A stretch of DNA of 64,000 nt. It comes from Rhodotorula mucilaginosa. Taxonomy: Eukaryota; Basidiomycota; Microbotryomycetes; Sporidiobolales; Sporidiobolaceae. The stretch spans positions 412,001-476,000 of the forward strand of contig CP137876.1 in assembly GCA_034406715.1 (NCBI GenBank), written 5' to 3'. Positions 51,178 through 62,729 of this stretch are shown here, piece after piece (within the stretch, counting starts at the first letter, position 1; every line of letters starts with the position of its first letter). A program made the position numbers and the translations under genes. The notes under the pieces are model-generated. The model was given only the letters and a program-made list of their open reading frames with translations. It did no database searches and was not told where the DNA came from.

Positions 51178-52429
51178 TCACCTCTTCAAGCCGTTCTTGC
51201 GCCACCCGGCAAGCTCGATTCCGGTCGTCGTGGCCTTCGGACCTCCCCAAAGTTCCCACCTCCTCTTGTCGTGCGCGAGCACGACCATGATCTCGTCCCT
51301 CTTCTCTGCGGCCTTGATCCTCTCGAACGAGAACTCGGCCTGGAGCAAATCTTCGTGCATCGAGTGCTTGGGCGGTTCCGCGAGCGGTTCTCCCGGTTCG
51401 CGCCAGCGGCCGAGGCGGAGGTGAGCGTGTTCCGGAGTCGGGTGCAGGAGCAAACCCGAGTGGCAGCAATCGCCTCCGAGGAGGACGTACTCTGCCGGGG
51501 AGTCGGCCGTGCGGACCAAGCCTGCGACGTGCCCCGCCGTGTGGCCCGGGGTGGCGACGACCAGGAAGGACCCGTCGCCCCAAACGTCGTAGCTGTGCTC
51601 GAAGGTGGCGACTTGCGTCGGCGAGTGGTGCCACGAGAGTTCGGTCACGTTGCCGTAGGACTCGACGCTGTAGATCTTGTTGCGCGTGTCGGGTCCGACG
51701 ACGACGCGCGCGTTCGGGAAGGCAAAGAGGCGGAGCGTGCCGCAGTGGTCAAAGTGGTGGTCTGAGTGCGGCGGAACCAAAACGAGTTCTCAGCCTCGAT
51801 AGAGTGGTGTCGTTCAGATTGTCAATGCCGGGAGAAGAGGAAGTGCGAGACGCACGGGAAATGACAATGACTTTGATGTCTTCGGCCTTGACGCCTTGCT
51901 TTTCGAGGACCGAGTCGAGATCCTCTTCGACGTTGACTTCGTAGACCTCGTAGGCCTCTCTCTTCTCGGGCGCGATCGTCTCCGACCAGTCCTGTCCGTC
52001 AGATAAGGAGGTCAGTACGAGCACGAGCGAAGACAAGTTCGGACGCGGGTCGGACTCGGAAACGTACCTTCCACAAGCCGAGATCGAAGAGCGCATACTC
52101 TCCCGAAGTAGCATGCTTGATCAGGAAGGCGCAGACAGGGAGCCGTACGCTAGACGTTTGCGAGGGGTGTCAGCCGTCCATAGGCTCGCCTCAACTTAGG
52201 CGACCTTCTCAAGAAAAACTGGCGGAGACTCGGGCACTCACGTCGGGTCTCCTCCGGGGTGGACCATCTGGTACTCGCGCAAGACGAGGGAAGAGGGCGA
52301 AAAGGCCTTGACGCTGCTACAGCTGCCGGTACCCTTGGGGAAACCGTACCACTGCTCAAAGGGAGCGACGGGCGCATCGGTCGCGCGGTGGTGAGTCGTC
52401 GGAGGCGCGTACGCTGCGTGAGTGGTCAT
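51178..52429 (-). CDS. Metallo-beta-lactamase-fold hydrolase (lactonase-like)
   Basis: A dinuclear metal hydrolase of the AHL-lactonase-like group. Starts MTTHAAYAPPTTHHRATDAP. Family features include VRLPVCAFLIKHATSGEYAL and FDLGLWKDW. A GTGCGT intron at the motif brings together VIVISH and HHFDHCG, so the metal motif HHHFDH (HxHxDH) is completed by the splice. VATPGHTAGHVAGLVRTADS and VLLGGDCCHS carry the next ligands, and MVVLAHDKRRWELW the last region. The stop lies at 51178-51180. The substrate is unknown; in fungi such enzymes have been proposed to open lactones or detoxify esters. It converges on CDT1 with a 142 bp gap. Confidence 0.87.
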
Positions 52430-52870
52430 TTCTGTCGAGGAGTGGATAGCAAATCTTTTGCAAGGAGGGGTAGAGGCGGGAGAGAGAGAAGCGAGTCGAC
52501 GCAGCTCGTAGAAGCTGCCAGTGGTTCGGCCCCACTCCTGTCGGCCCCACGCGAGTCGCGAGTCCTCCTAGGCTCATAGCTAAAACGTACGTTGAGAGCC
52601 CTCGCTGACGTCGGCGGGCGAGAGCTCTCAATCTCTGAGCGGCCACGGGAGATTTGCAACACCTTGCCCTCCGTCTAGCCCCCCCCGCGCGTCCCCAGAC
52701 AAGTGCCCGAGGTTGAGAGCTCCCCGAGAACTTCAGCAAACGGCGATGACGATGCCGGCTTGAAGCTTAGCTGAACCAAGTCCGAGTGTGACGAAGTGTA
52801 CAAAAGCCTTTGAACATTAAGCTGCAGGATTACAAGCTGGGGGGCCAAACTGTTGTACCAGTGTGCCTCC
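52430..52870. promoter_or_regulatory. Upstream region of the lactonase-like gene, 3' flank of PUP2
   Basis: 441 bp between two minus-strand genes. No supported gene. There is a C7 run at about 52680 (the strand reads AGCCCCCCCCGCG). Confidence 0.35.
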
Positions 52871-54529
52871 TTAGGAGCTTGTCGCTGCCTCACCCCCTTC
52901 CGTTGCTGCCGCTGTCGCTGTCGCCGCCGTCGGACGGTCCTCCGGAATCTGGGCAATGTACTCCTGCAGCTCGTCTGGTCGCAGGATCGAGTAACCCTTC
53001 TCCGGAACGACCTGAAGAGATGGGGTCGAGTTTTGCGGGTCAGTTCGTAGCTTCGACACACCCTTCCCTTCCAGACACCCTCCGGGAAGGAGCGTGCGAC
53101 TGAGTAGAGCGAGGAGAGGAGGCGTGACCCACCTGTGCGAGCTGGACGTTGTTGTGGTCGAGCTTCTCCTCCATGACCTGCTTCAGGACCTTGAGCGCGA
53201 GGATCTTGGCCTGCTGCAGCGTCATCGACTGTGGGGTTCAAGCACAACGGGGGAAAGCATCGTCAGCCAAGTGGTATCGAGCAAATGCCCCATTTGACGA
53301 GGACGACGCGCGCGGAACGGAGGAGCCTCACCTTGTCGTACGAGTCTTGCAATTCGCTCTGCGCTCCTTCGCTCCCTGCCCCGATCGCCTTGGCGTGATA
53401 CCGCATAAAAGTCCCAGACGGGTCGGCGTGGTACCTGCGGCAGCGAGGTGTTCTTTCCATGTCAGCCACGCCGGATGCGAGCACTGCGCCGGACAGACTC
53501 GGGACAGCACTCACAGTTGCGGGCCGTGATGGTCGATTCCTGCGATGAGGAGCGCGACGCCGAATGGTCGAGACTGCGCGGGGTAGTGCATTCGACGTCA
53601 GAGCGCGCCTCTTGATGCAGGCTTGCACAGTGTGTGACCCGAGGTCCACCAGGGGCGAGGCAGAAGAGATGGAACACTACTGACCATGGACGCTTCCTCC
53701 TCGTTTGCGCCTTCGCCGAACCGGAGTGCGAGGTCCGAGACGGACTGGGTCACCGACTCGACCTTGATCGGCTCATCATAGGTAAAGAAGTGGTTCTGTA
53801 TGCGGGTCACGGTCACGGGAGGGAGTCAGCGAGAGGAAAGGGGGGCTGCGGCGCAAAAACCACCACGCACCTGGGCCGTCACGCGGGCATGCTCGACCAT
53901 TGTCCTCGCGTCGGCAGTCAAGCCGCTCATGGCGCAACCGATGTGGCGATCAATCTCCATGATCTTTTCGACCGAGTCGGACTCGAGCAAGGGGGACTGG
54001 GTGCGCTTCTCGACGGCGAGGACGACGCCTTGCGAGGTTTGGATGCCGACGGTCGTCGAGCCGAGCTGCGAGTGCGAGTGTGTGTGCGTGCGTCAGCACA
54101 GATAGAGACAGTTTGAAGGAGGAGTACGCGTACCTTGATGGCCTCGATGGCATACTCGACTGCGAGCAGAGAGAGAGAGGAGTCAGGATATGTCATCGCC
54201 AGCGGGAAGCGGGGCGGCGGAGGGGAGCTCTCACCTTGGAAGAGACGGCCCTCTGGCGAAAAGGTGTTGACCTGCACCATTACACGGGTTAGACCAGACC
54301 AGGCGGGAGGTGGAGCGGCTGGACGAGGAGGAACCCCGCTCGAGGCTCGGACTGCGACGATTCGGCCAGAACTGGGGAGAGGGAGGGAAAACTCACGCCT
54401 CTGTCGTATTCTGATCGACTATGGTGGCGTACGTGAGAGAGAGAGACGACGACGAGGAGAGGAGAGGAGAGCGTCGTCAGCATGCAGTCACCGATTCGGG
54501 CAGGCCCGAGAGTCGTACCTGCTGAACAT
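52871..54529 (-). CDS. PUP2: 20S proteasome subunit alpha5
   Basis: Structural alpha-ring subunit of the proteasome. Highly intron-rich: exons give MFS, then [195 protein letters not shown] and [20 protein letters not shown]. The N-terminal [18 protein letters not shown] is diagnostic of alpha5. The tail is Thr/Ala-rich. The stop is TAA 52871-52873. It shares an 89 bp divergent region with EMC6. Confidence 0.96.
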
Positions 54530-54618
54530 GGTAGCGGATCGCTTGTTCTCTCTGCTCTTGAAGCCCTACTGATGCTCCGCTGGCGGGCTGTCGAAGCGAG
54601 AGGTGGGAACAAGAGCGT

Positions 54619-55303
54619 CATGGTCACTCTCTCGCTCTCTCTCTCCGCTCTCCCACGCACTCGGACCAAGAGTGAGTCCCTTTGGCCGGGTTGGATCCGC
54701 GTACGAACACCGCTAAGACTGTCTCGCGCGCGCACGCAGTGGCTCTCAATCCCGCCGCAGCCGCTGGGCCCGTCACCGCCGACGGCCAACCCGTCTACTT
54801 GCCCAACCTCGTCACCAACAACCAGGCTCTCTACCACGTAAAGAGCAGCAAGTCTCTACTCCTTCTCTCCAAAGAGATGCCGAACATTGACCCCCGCCCG
54901 CGCAGCCGCCGCTTGCGTCGCCGGAGCGTTGGCTGGTCTGCTCGGCTTGACCAACCTGAACGGCTTTGCGCTCTACTTTGCCGTCTCGTTCGGGATCGGA
55001 GCGCTCTACACCCTCGTCAACTGCAAAGCCAATCCGAGTCGGTACTTCTTGAAACCCTCCGAACCCATCCTGAGCGGAACCGTCGGCAACTGCTTCCCCT
55101 TTATCCTCTTCTGGACCCGTGAGCCCCTCTCTCTCTCGCTGCAACCACTTTCCCCCCCGAAACCTCAACACTGACTCTCTCAAATGTAAACAGTGTTCTA
55201 CTCGCTCGTGTACAGTGAGCCAGCTTCTCATCGCTTTCTTCAGCACTCGCGCCCTTTTTCTTTCTGTTGGCTGACGGGCACAAACCATACAGTCTACGAC
55301 TGA
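54619..55303 (+). CDS. EMC6: ER membrane protein complex subunit 6
   Basis: Small two-to-three-pass subunit of the EMC insertase. Read MALNPAAAAGPVTADGQPVY, LPNLVTNNQALYHV, then AAACVAGALAGLLGLTNLNG, FALYFAVSFGIGALYTLVNC and PSRYFLKPSEPILSGTVGNC, then LFYSLVY and IYD before TGA 55301-55303. The codon for the first Met of MALNP is split by an intron: exon 1 ends CCAAGA with GTGAGT, and the next exon begins TGGCTCTC. An in-frame ATG at 54619 would add 17 residues (MVTLSLSLSALPRTRTK). The splice near 54840-54905 that would join LYHV to AAACVAG is not canonical in phase, so that junction is uncertain. Confidence 0.87.
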
Positions 55304-55677
55304 GAGAGGAGGAGGTCAGAAACTCCGTCTCACGGCCCCACGCGAAGCCACGGCATAACAGACACTCACCCTCGCGCGGAGTATCACCATCGTCCGCCCG
55401 TGAGCGTGATACGCACGCCGGGCCAGGGGCCCTACGCGTCTTTCGCTTCGGAACCGTTGCAAGAGCTCTGCGCTGGAACCCCTGTCAACGAAAAAGCTCA
55501 CGTAGTCGAGTCGAGATAGTCTACGTGCAATGCCCCTCTCCTTTTGCGCAAGGCGAGCGATCGATTTCAGTGTGTTATTCTGAACAACAATTGAGGGGGG
55601 TGGGAATCCGAGACGTGCGTAGCGATACAACAGTTCCGTATGAAGGGCCTAGCAGAAATCTCGGGACGCCTCCGATG
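55304..55677. other. Convergent 3' flanks of EMC6 and DAD4
   Basis: 374 bp with no supported gene or RNA. A 104-codon minus-strand frame shows no family resemblance. Confidence 0.4.
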
Positions 55678-56293
55678 TCAGACGGGCGGATGCAGCTCGT
55701 TCTGGTTCTTGAGGTTCCAGGTCACGTTCCTCATGTAGGTCGACCACAGTTCCGTCACTTCGGCGACCGAGGCGTTGTAGCCGTTCACTTGCTGTGGCGG
55801 GTTTCCGAAAGTCAATGGCGACCCATCCGTACCGTACCGAAGGGGGGAAGGGAAGAGTCGAGGAAGCAGAATGATGATGTCCGAGAGAGAGAGAGAGAGA
55901 TGGAGAGAAAACGCGCGCCGGGTCAGTTTGGGTTGTTTTCGACGCTCTGTTTTTGAACCAGCCACGCGAGGTCGAAGCAAGGACGAGGAGAGAAACGTCG
56001 TAGGACAAGAGGTCTAGCACTCCCTAGGGCTGGTGTGCGGAGGGGAGAGAGGGAGGAGACGCTCGCTCGCTCACCTCGATGGAGCGGTTCAGTTCGAGCA
56101 TACTCTCGTTGATCTTTTCGACGCGGCCGATGATCCGAGAGAGGATGACTGTAGGGACCGCGTGTACACGATTTTGTGGCGCGTGTCAGTTCGTGAGGCG
56201 TGTTTGTCCACCGATACGACCCATACAGATGAGGGAAGGAGGGAGGGAGGGGGCCCACGCACTCTCTTGCTCCTCTTGATATGGGTCATCCAT
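55678..56293 (-). CDS. DAD4: DASH/Dam1 complex subunit Dad4
   Basis: Part of the ring that couples kinetochores to microtubules. Three exons encode exactly 72 residues, the length of the yeast protein: MDDPYQEEQE, IILSRIIGRVEKINESMLEL NRSIE, and QVNGYNASVAEVTELWSTYM RNVTWNLKNQ, ending LHPPV. The NP/DPxEEQ start, LSRII.NVEKLNE core and final NLK..N fit Dad4. Introns have GTGCGT and GTGAGC donors. The GA-rich run (GAGAGAGAGAGA) at about 55880-55905 lies downstream inside the second intron. Confidence 0.92.
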
Positions 56294-56724
56294 CTCTACT
56301 ACTCCGTTCCTGCTCGTCAAGCTTCCGGCGGCGTTGCGAGAGAGGTCGCGGTAGGCTATAAGGCGAGAGGTTGAATGATGATGATGAGAGAGGGAGGCCC
56401 GTCAGCTCTGGATGGGCAGCGAGCTGTTGGCGAGTGCAGCGTACTTGCAGAGCTAGATCTTGCTGGTCAGCCCAGCCGACACTTTTTGCAAAGACGAAGA
56501 GAGGTGCGAGGAGGACCACCTGCTTCTTCCTCAACTTGAATCTCAGCTGGCGAGTGGCGCTGCAGTAGCCACATGAAACGGGATGTTCGCTCTCTCTACC
56601 CTTTCACCACTCCTGTCTCTTGCGTCATAGGAAGCAACAAATCCGACCGGAAGATGCCACACTGGGGAACTTCGCGAAGCCTTTACACAAGCCGCAAACG
56701 ACGCCAGTCCCGCCGCCGCCACCG
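56294..56724. promoter_or_regulatory. DAD4 upstream region / REX3 3' flank
   Basis: 431 bp between two minus-strand genes. An 82-codon minus frame (56286-56534) overlaps the DAD4 start and is probably fortuitous. No other feature. Confidence 0.35.
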
Positions 56725-58922
56725 TCATCCCTTGCCGGCCGCATGCTGTTTCACTTTCCACCGCACGAGCTCGAGCGCCGCATCGGCATCGTCCTGGGCC
56801 GAGTGACCGACAGTCGGATCCCCTTCTTGGATAAACTGCGCCACGCGCGCCGAAAAACAAAAGCGAGCAGGTTTTCGTCAATCGCTGCTTGGCCCTGCTT
56901 GACTGAACGGAAGAGAGGAGAGAGAGGGCTTTACCTTGCGAAGGACGTCTTTGGTCAGGTTCCGGAGCGAATATCGCCACGTGCCGCCGTTCGGGTGTGG
57001 GAAAAGCTGGCGGGGCAAAAAAAAAAAAAAAAAAAAAAAAGAGGATCATCAGTCCACCACAGCCCACGCCGTCGCGGATGGTTCAGAAAAGGGCAAAAGA
57101 GAGCGACTCACGATCGCCGTATCGATCACGCGCGTATGCACGAGCCTCAACGCTTTGAGGTCGTTCTCGAGTCCGTGACCGACAAAGATGGTCTCGGCAT
57201 CCACAAACTGGGCCAACGCGCGCTGGACCCCTCCGACGTCCAATACGGCCTTGTCGAGGTCCCCTTCCTGCACTCCACTGAAGCGCGTATTGAGATCGAC
57301 GACCGCGACCCCCGACGGGGGTCGGACGTGCTCGTCGAGGAGGACGGATCCCGAGCCTGAGAGGACCGTCACGCGCGCGAGCGACATGCCCGCTGTCGTG
57401 TAGACGAGCTCGCAATCGAGGGCGACAATGTCGACGGCTGTCGCTGGGGTGGCAGAGGCGGAAGAAGGAAGACCGCGCCGCAGGCTCGAAGTCGGTACGA
57501 ACGCGACGCGCGAATGCAACACCGACGGCTTTTCGTCCTGGGAGAGTGTGTCACTGATCCGTCAGTGGCGTCTCTCTCGCGATATGAGTAGCCTTTTACT
57601 AGAGCTGCAATCACTTTGAAGACGTGCGGACCGACTTGGCACGGGGTGGCTCCGATCGAGGGACAGCACGAATAGACGCGCTGCCTCACCCCTGCAACGC
57701 GTTTCGGGAGAGAAGACCGGTCAGCGTCAGGTCCGGAGAGTCAACCGCATCCACACTACTCAGGAGTGGGGTGCAGAATGTACCGGCAGCCTTTTCTGTG
57801 ACCATGCGGCCGAAGTGGTAGTGGCAAGCCTCGCGATCATCCTGAAGAGTTGCCGTCAGTGTCAAGAGTGGATCGAGCGCAGAGAAGTCCGCTCGAGGTC
57901 GAAAGAGCGGTGCGCACCTGCGACAGCTCGGAGGTGACGACAAACTCGCGCAGACACCGCTCGCACTTTCTCGTGTTGCCCTCTTCCGAGACGTGATCCC
58001 CTCCTGGCCCCTCCGGAACCGAGACGACGTAATCGAACTGAGCCAAGACGTCGACGGGGTGCACAAACGCCTCGACCCGCTTCCTCGTCAGTCGACCCCT
58101 TTCCCGTTCGGCGAGCGCGGCGGTCCGCTCGGCCTCGTCCTCGAGCGTGCCGGCTTCGTCGGCGGAACGGGCCGGTGGGCGTTTCTTGAGCCGCGCGAGG
58201 GCCGAGATGATCGCGTTGCGGTAGGTGGCTTTCGTCGAACGAGAGAAGAGGTACTCTTCTTGTCTCAGGGCATGGTCCGAGGCGAGCGTTTGCCGCAACG
58301 AGGAAGGCAAGACGCCCGGAGTGTAGATTTCGAGAAACCTGTTGTTGACGAGGACGACGGCACGAGGGCGTCAGCGGCGCGTGAACCGAAAGACCGACTT
58401 TGACGGCGACTCACTGTGCATAGAGCGCGTTGATCATCTTCTGTCGGGTGACTGCTGGCGTGTGGGACAGAGAGCGCGGAGGGACCAGACGAGGCGGACC
58501 GGACTGTCGTTTCGGAGACGAGACGCAAGAAAGGTGAGCCTGGATGTTTTCGCGAAGGGACTTTGCAGACACAGACGTGCACGCACATTCGCTACAGCAG
58601 TCGATGGCGCTGACTTGGGCGTCCCTTGCGACGCAGCGGCGGCAGTGTTGGCGTTGAGAGCGGGAGATGCTGCCTGCGCCGGTTCCTGCACCCTCGCGAG
58701 CCTGGCTTGTTCGAGTCGCTTCGGAGGAGCGGCATTGATGCTCCTGGCAGCAGCTGGACGTTTCTGCGGCAGCGCAGACGTCGGAGGAGCAGCAGCAGTC
58801 GAGGAAGTGGGGAGTGGTGCGCTCGACGTCGAAGGCTGCGGCTGGTGCGAGAACGGGCAATGGAACACGCGGCAGGTGCTCCAGTCGGGACACAGCCCAA
58901 ACAGCTTGCAAGACGGAAACAT
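56725..58922 (-). CDS. REX3: RNA exonuclease Rex3-type (DEDDh)
   Basis: A 3'-5' RNA exonuclease that trims structured RNAs. The N-terminus carries a CCCH-like finger (FPSCKLFGLCPDWSTCRVFH CPFSH region) followed by a Pro/Ala-rich part. The middle reads PSSLRQTLASDHALRQEEYL, FSRSTKATYRNAIISALARL and a Cys4-type element, NTRKCERCLREFVV then ACHYHFGRMVTEKAAGT. The exonuclease domain is VDIVALDCELVYTTAGMSLA (DEDD Asp/Glu pair; family usually DCEM), VVDLNTRFSGVQEGDLDKAV, IFVGHGLENDLKALRLVHTR, LFPHPNGGTWRYSLRNLTKD and VGHSADDDADAALELVRWKV. The finger plus Cys-rich middle matches Rex3. An intron in the catalytic region has a 24-base poly(T) tract before its acceptor. It is head to head with the phosphatase gene, 81 bp apart. 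Confidence 0.92.
57017..57040. repeat. Poly(A) tract, 24 bases
   Basis: A perfect A24 run on the plus strand. On the minus strand it is a T24 pyrimidine tract 9 bases before the REX3 exon that starts LFPHPNGG. It is by far the longest mononucleotide run in the window. Confidence 0.95.
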
Positions 58923-59003
58923 CCTAACTGGACTGCAGTTGTCGGAGCGAGAGAGTCACTTCGTCTTTGACCACAACCCGCACTCGCACTGGCTCGGACC
59001 AGG

Positions 59004-59910
59004 ATGCCTGTGCTACATCCTACAGATTCCGAAGAAGCTCCCGCCGCTGCCGTCGTCGATGCACATGCGACCGAGTCGTCGTCGTCGCCGCCGTCGCGCG
59101 CCACCGCCGAACCGCCGACAACTGCCGCCAAGCGCATGACCACGTCGGCCGGCGAGACGGTCGAGACCATCGCGTGCGGGCACGCTCTCACCCTCGCAGA
59201 CGGGAGCCGCGTCGCCCTCTGCCGAGTCCGGCCTTCGAAGCGGTGCTTCATCCCTCCGCCCCAGTTTGGACTCGTTTGCGAAGGGCTCGTCCGCTCCGGC
59301 CAACCGACAGAGGTCAACTTCCCCTTCCTCGCAAAACTCAACCTCAAGACCGTCGTATGGCTCGCTCCCGAAGTCCCGAGTGACCCTTTGTGAGTCGCCA
59401 TCACGACTCCTTTCCGTCAAACCGAGGCGGGAAACTCACTGTGCCCCGCCTCCTCACCAGCCTCGACTTTTTGAAAGAGAACAACATAGCATGGCACCAC
59501 GTCGGCGCCGACGAGTTCCTCGCGACGTACGACCCCCTCAGCGAGGAAGCCGTCCTCGAAGCGCTCGAACTCATCCTTGACCCGGCCAACGTCCCCTGCG
59601 CCGTCATGTGCAACCAAGGGCGCCACCGCACCGGCGTCGTCGTCGGAGTGTTGCGAAAACTGCAGAGGTGGAACCTCGTCTCGATTCTCGAAGAGTGAGC
59701 CTGGGGCCTGCCTTGAATCTCGTAGTGAATGCACGCCGACTGACTGACTTGACACCCGATGTACTCCCACTTGCCCGCAGGTACCGCCGCTATGCCGGCC
59801 CGAAAGTGCGCGTCAATAACGAGCAGTTTATCGAGCTTTTCCAGGTCGAGGTGATCCGAGTGCCGCCACCGCCGCCGCTCGAGCATCTGTCGACTGCAGA
59901 AGCTCAATAG
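59004..59910 (+). CDS. Siw14/Oca-type atypical dual-specificity phosphatase
   Basis: A plant and fungi atypical phosphatase of the PFA-DSP group, some of which remove phosphate from inositol pyrophosphates. After a Thr/Ala-rich N-terminus (MPVLHPTDSEEAPAAAVVDA), the domain reads PPPQFGLVCEGLVRSGQPTE, VNFPFLAKLNLKTVVWLAPE, then LDFLKENNIAWHHVGADEFL and CAVMCNQGRHRTGVVVGVLR. The loop CNQGRHR is the CX5R active site with Cys and Arg in place. It ends YRRYAGPKVRVNNEQFIELF. Three exons, donors GTGAGT. The branch (Siw14, Oca1, Oca2, Oca4) is not settled by the sequence. Confidence 0.9.
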
Positions 59911-60104
59911 CAAGCCCTGGATGATCGGATGTCTCGTCGTCTTTTGTTGTTGCAAATATTACACACGCTCTCCTCCTTCTCTCATCCGAGGACGGAATAA
60001 GAGACTCCCAGCTGTCGTCCATGGAAGCGAGCGAGGGAAAAGGGATTCCTGTTACAACACGTCGTGACTCGCAGCGTCCAAACCTGGTCCCGACAGGACC
60101 CTGT

Positions 60105-62417
60105 CTAATGCCTCCAGCTGTGAAAAGTTCACAGATCGGATTCAGCAAGGCGTCTTGAGAGCAGGCGGCTCCGAAGGAGAAGGAAGGGCAGTTCCGCAAG
60201 ACGTACATCTTGACCTTCTTGTCCCGTCCACCACTCGCAATCTTGTCCGCGACAAAATCGACACAGTAGACCTCGTCCGCGTGTCCGGGCAGGTCGACCC
60301 GGATCTTGAACGTCTTGAGATCCCACAGCTGTAGCGGGCCGATAACTTATCAGGATTTTGTCTCACGAGGCGACGGGATGGAAAACCCCATGCTGGAAGG
60401 TTATGATTCTGCCTACCTTGAGAGTCGAGTCTTTGCTGGCCGAGACGAGCATGCGAGAATCGGCGGACCAAGAGACGCGGTAGACGGCCGCGACGTGGCC
60501 GCGCAAGGAGGCGATGAACCTGCGAGTTTTTGGCAAGTGCTGCAAGTAAGCAATTGACCGAGAGAGCCTATGCGTTCCTCCTCGAAGCCCCCTCAAGAAG
60601 CTAGAGAGAGATCGTCCGCGCAAAGACTGCAACTTCAACACGCCCGACTCACTTGCCGGTCCGACCGTCCCACAACTTGACGGCATTGTCGAATCCAGCA
60701 CTCGCAATGTACCTCCCATCCGGACTGAACGCGACATGGTTGACCTGCTTCTGGTGTCCCGTCAACCTCGCAACAGGCTTTTTCGGGTTGGCGGAGGGAG
60801 GGTTGACCGGCGGCCACAGGAAGAGGGTGTGGTCGTCCGAGCCCGAGATGAGTTGTTCGGGCGTGCGGCTCGTGAAAGCTTGATAGCGCTTCAGGGCGAG
60901 TTGCTTGGCTGTGTGCACGACAGCGCGTAGAGCATGTCAGTACTAGTCATCACCTTCGCAGCAACACGTCGGAAGCGAGCATCGCGACATACCCTCTTCA
61001 TCGTTTGCGGGCATCTTGGCATGTTGGTCGAATGGGCCGGTGCGGAGGATGAAATCGGTGTTGAGCGCAAGGGTGTTGACCCAGTGCGCGTGCTCCGAGA
61101 GCGTCCGGATGAGTTTGCCCTGTGCGGATGAAAGTGGATTTGTGAGTAAGGCAGCAGTTCCAACCGATGAATACGAGACTGGCGAGCTAGGCGCAAGCGC
61201 ATAACGTAAAAGCGGAAACGCGCCGACTCACCTCCTTGCCGTCCCACAGCTTGACGGTCCTGTCACTCGAAGCGGTATAGATGACCCCTTCCCCGCCCCA
61301 CCGAACGGCATTCACCGACGCGGTATGACTGCCGAGCGCAAACTCGAGCTTGCGCAGCTTCGAGTTCCAGATCCGCACCGTGCCGTCCTTGGACGACGAA
61401 GCGAGACGAGGCGAAGAAGCGTTGCTGCAACACGGCCCTCTATTGCGTCAGAACAATCTCGAATTAGACGGAGACAAAGGGCAAGAGAGAACCACTTACA
61501 GGTGAATCGGCTCCCACGCGAGACTCGTGATCCACTTGGTGTGACCCCTCATCGGTTCTCCGGTCTGCTTGCCCGTCTTGGGGTCCCACAACCGCACCGT
61601 GTTGTCCATACTACCCGTCGCAACTTGTCGTTCGAGTCCGTCCCACTCGACGCAGAGCAACCAGCCCGAGTGGCCCGCGAGCGTCGCCGCGGGAGTCTCC
61701 GAGTCGAGGTTCCACAGGCGGCAGGTGTTGTCGCCCGAACCGGTCGCGAGGTACTTGCCCGTGGGCGAGAAGGATGCGCAGAGGATCGGAGATGCGTGGC
61801 CTGTCGGGGGAGAGTACAGAGTATCAGAGTGTGCTCAGTTCTGGTGCGAATTGCGAGAAGAGGAAACCACCCACCGTCCAGACTGCTACTACACCGCGAG
61901 ATCTCCCTCACTCGGAACACTGCTTCCGGCTCGCAGTCAATCATGAACACGTCTTCGGTGCTGACTTTGTTGGCATGTTTCGGGTGCGTCAAGAGGTCGG
62001 CGTGAATCGAGCGAGCGATGGGCAGACGGAGGCCTTCTTCCGGAGTGGCAGGTTTGCCGCCTTCCTCGGTCGAGTCGGGTTTGACGGTCGAAGGCAGTTG
62101 CAGGTGGAACGAGAACGGAACCGGATCCGCATCCTATGCAGAAGGAAAGCCTCACGTTGAGCGATCGAGAGCAATAGGAGAGAAAGAGCAGCGGAAGAAC
62201 TCACGGTCCCTCGCAGGTTGTTGACGAGCAGCTCGAGCCCTTCCCTGCCCGTATCTGCCGGCAACGACACTGCCGGACCGAGCAGGGTCCCGTCCTGGGC
62301 GTTGCGGAACTGGCAGATGACGGTCGAGACGGGTCCGGCGGCCGCTTCTTTCGCGGCGATGGCGGCCGGCGCAGTCAGGCGCTGCCGCTTCGGGGCGGGT
62401 GGGATCTGAGTCGTCAT
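60105..62417 (-). CDS. RSA4: Ribosome assembly WD-repeat protein Rsa4 (Notchless)
   Basis: Beta-propeller factor that Rea1 removes from pre-60S particles. N-terminal NLE domain: STVICQFRNAQDGTLLGPAV, LPADTGREGLELLVNNLRG, DPVPFSFHLQLP. Eight WD repeats follow, for example GHASPILCASFSPTGKYLAT, GHSGWLLCVEWDGLERQVAT, GHTKWITSLAWEPIHL, SHTASVNAVRWGGEGVIYTA, EHAHWVNTLALNTDFILRTG, PEQLISGSDDHTLFLWPPVN, GHQKQVNHVAFSPDGRYIAS, GHVAAVYRVSWSADSRMLVS and GHADEVYCVDFVADKIASGG. The last splice (donor GTACGT) makes VKIWRH before TAG 60105-60107, the usual Notchless C-terminus. An upstream in-frame ATG at 62540 is less likely. Next to FCF1, another ribosome-assembly gene on the same strand. Confidence 0.94.
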
Positions 62418-62729
62418 TATCGGCAGTCTCTTCGAGCACGTGCAAGCTGGCAAAGGAGCAGCGAGGTGAGCGCTTTCGGACCCTCGACGCAAGCTCTCGT
62501 CGAAAAAGGAGGCGGTGAAGCTTTCCTCGGTCTCGTTCAAAATGTTTTATCATCAAGCAATCGAGCGTGGGAACGAGGTATGGATGCAAATTGCAAAAGA
62601 GAGGGAGCCGGACTAGAAGTGACAACGAGAACAGAAAGGGCGGGATAGGCAGGTACAACCGGAAGAGGGCTAGAGAGACCGCAAAAAGAGGAGAGGAGCG
62701 GCCAAGCGGCTAAAAATCGCCACCATCGC

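Noticed and set aside
59828-60208. Read-through C-terminal extension of RSA4 (YVLRNCPSFSFGAAC...)
   Set aside because: A GTACGT donor right after KVKM and the acceptor before CTGGAGGCAT give the standard VKIWRH ending, so the extension is intron and 3' flank.
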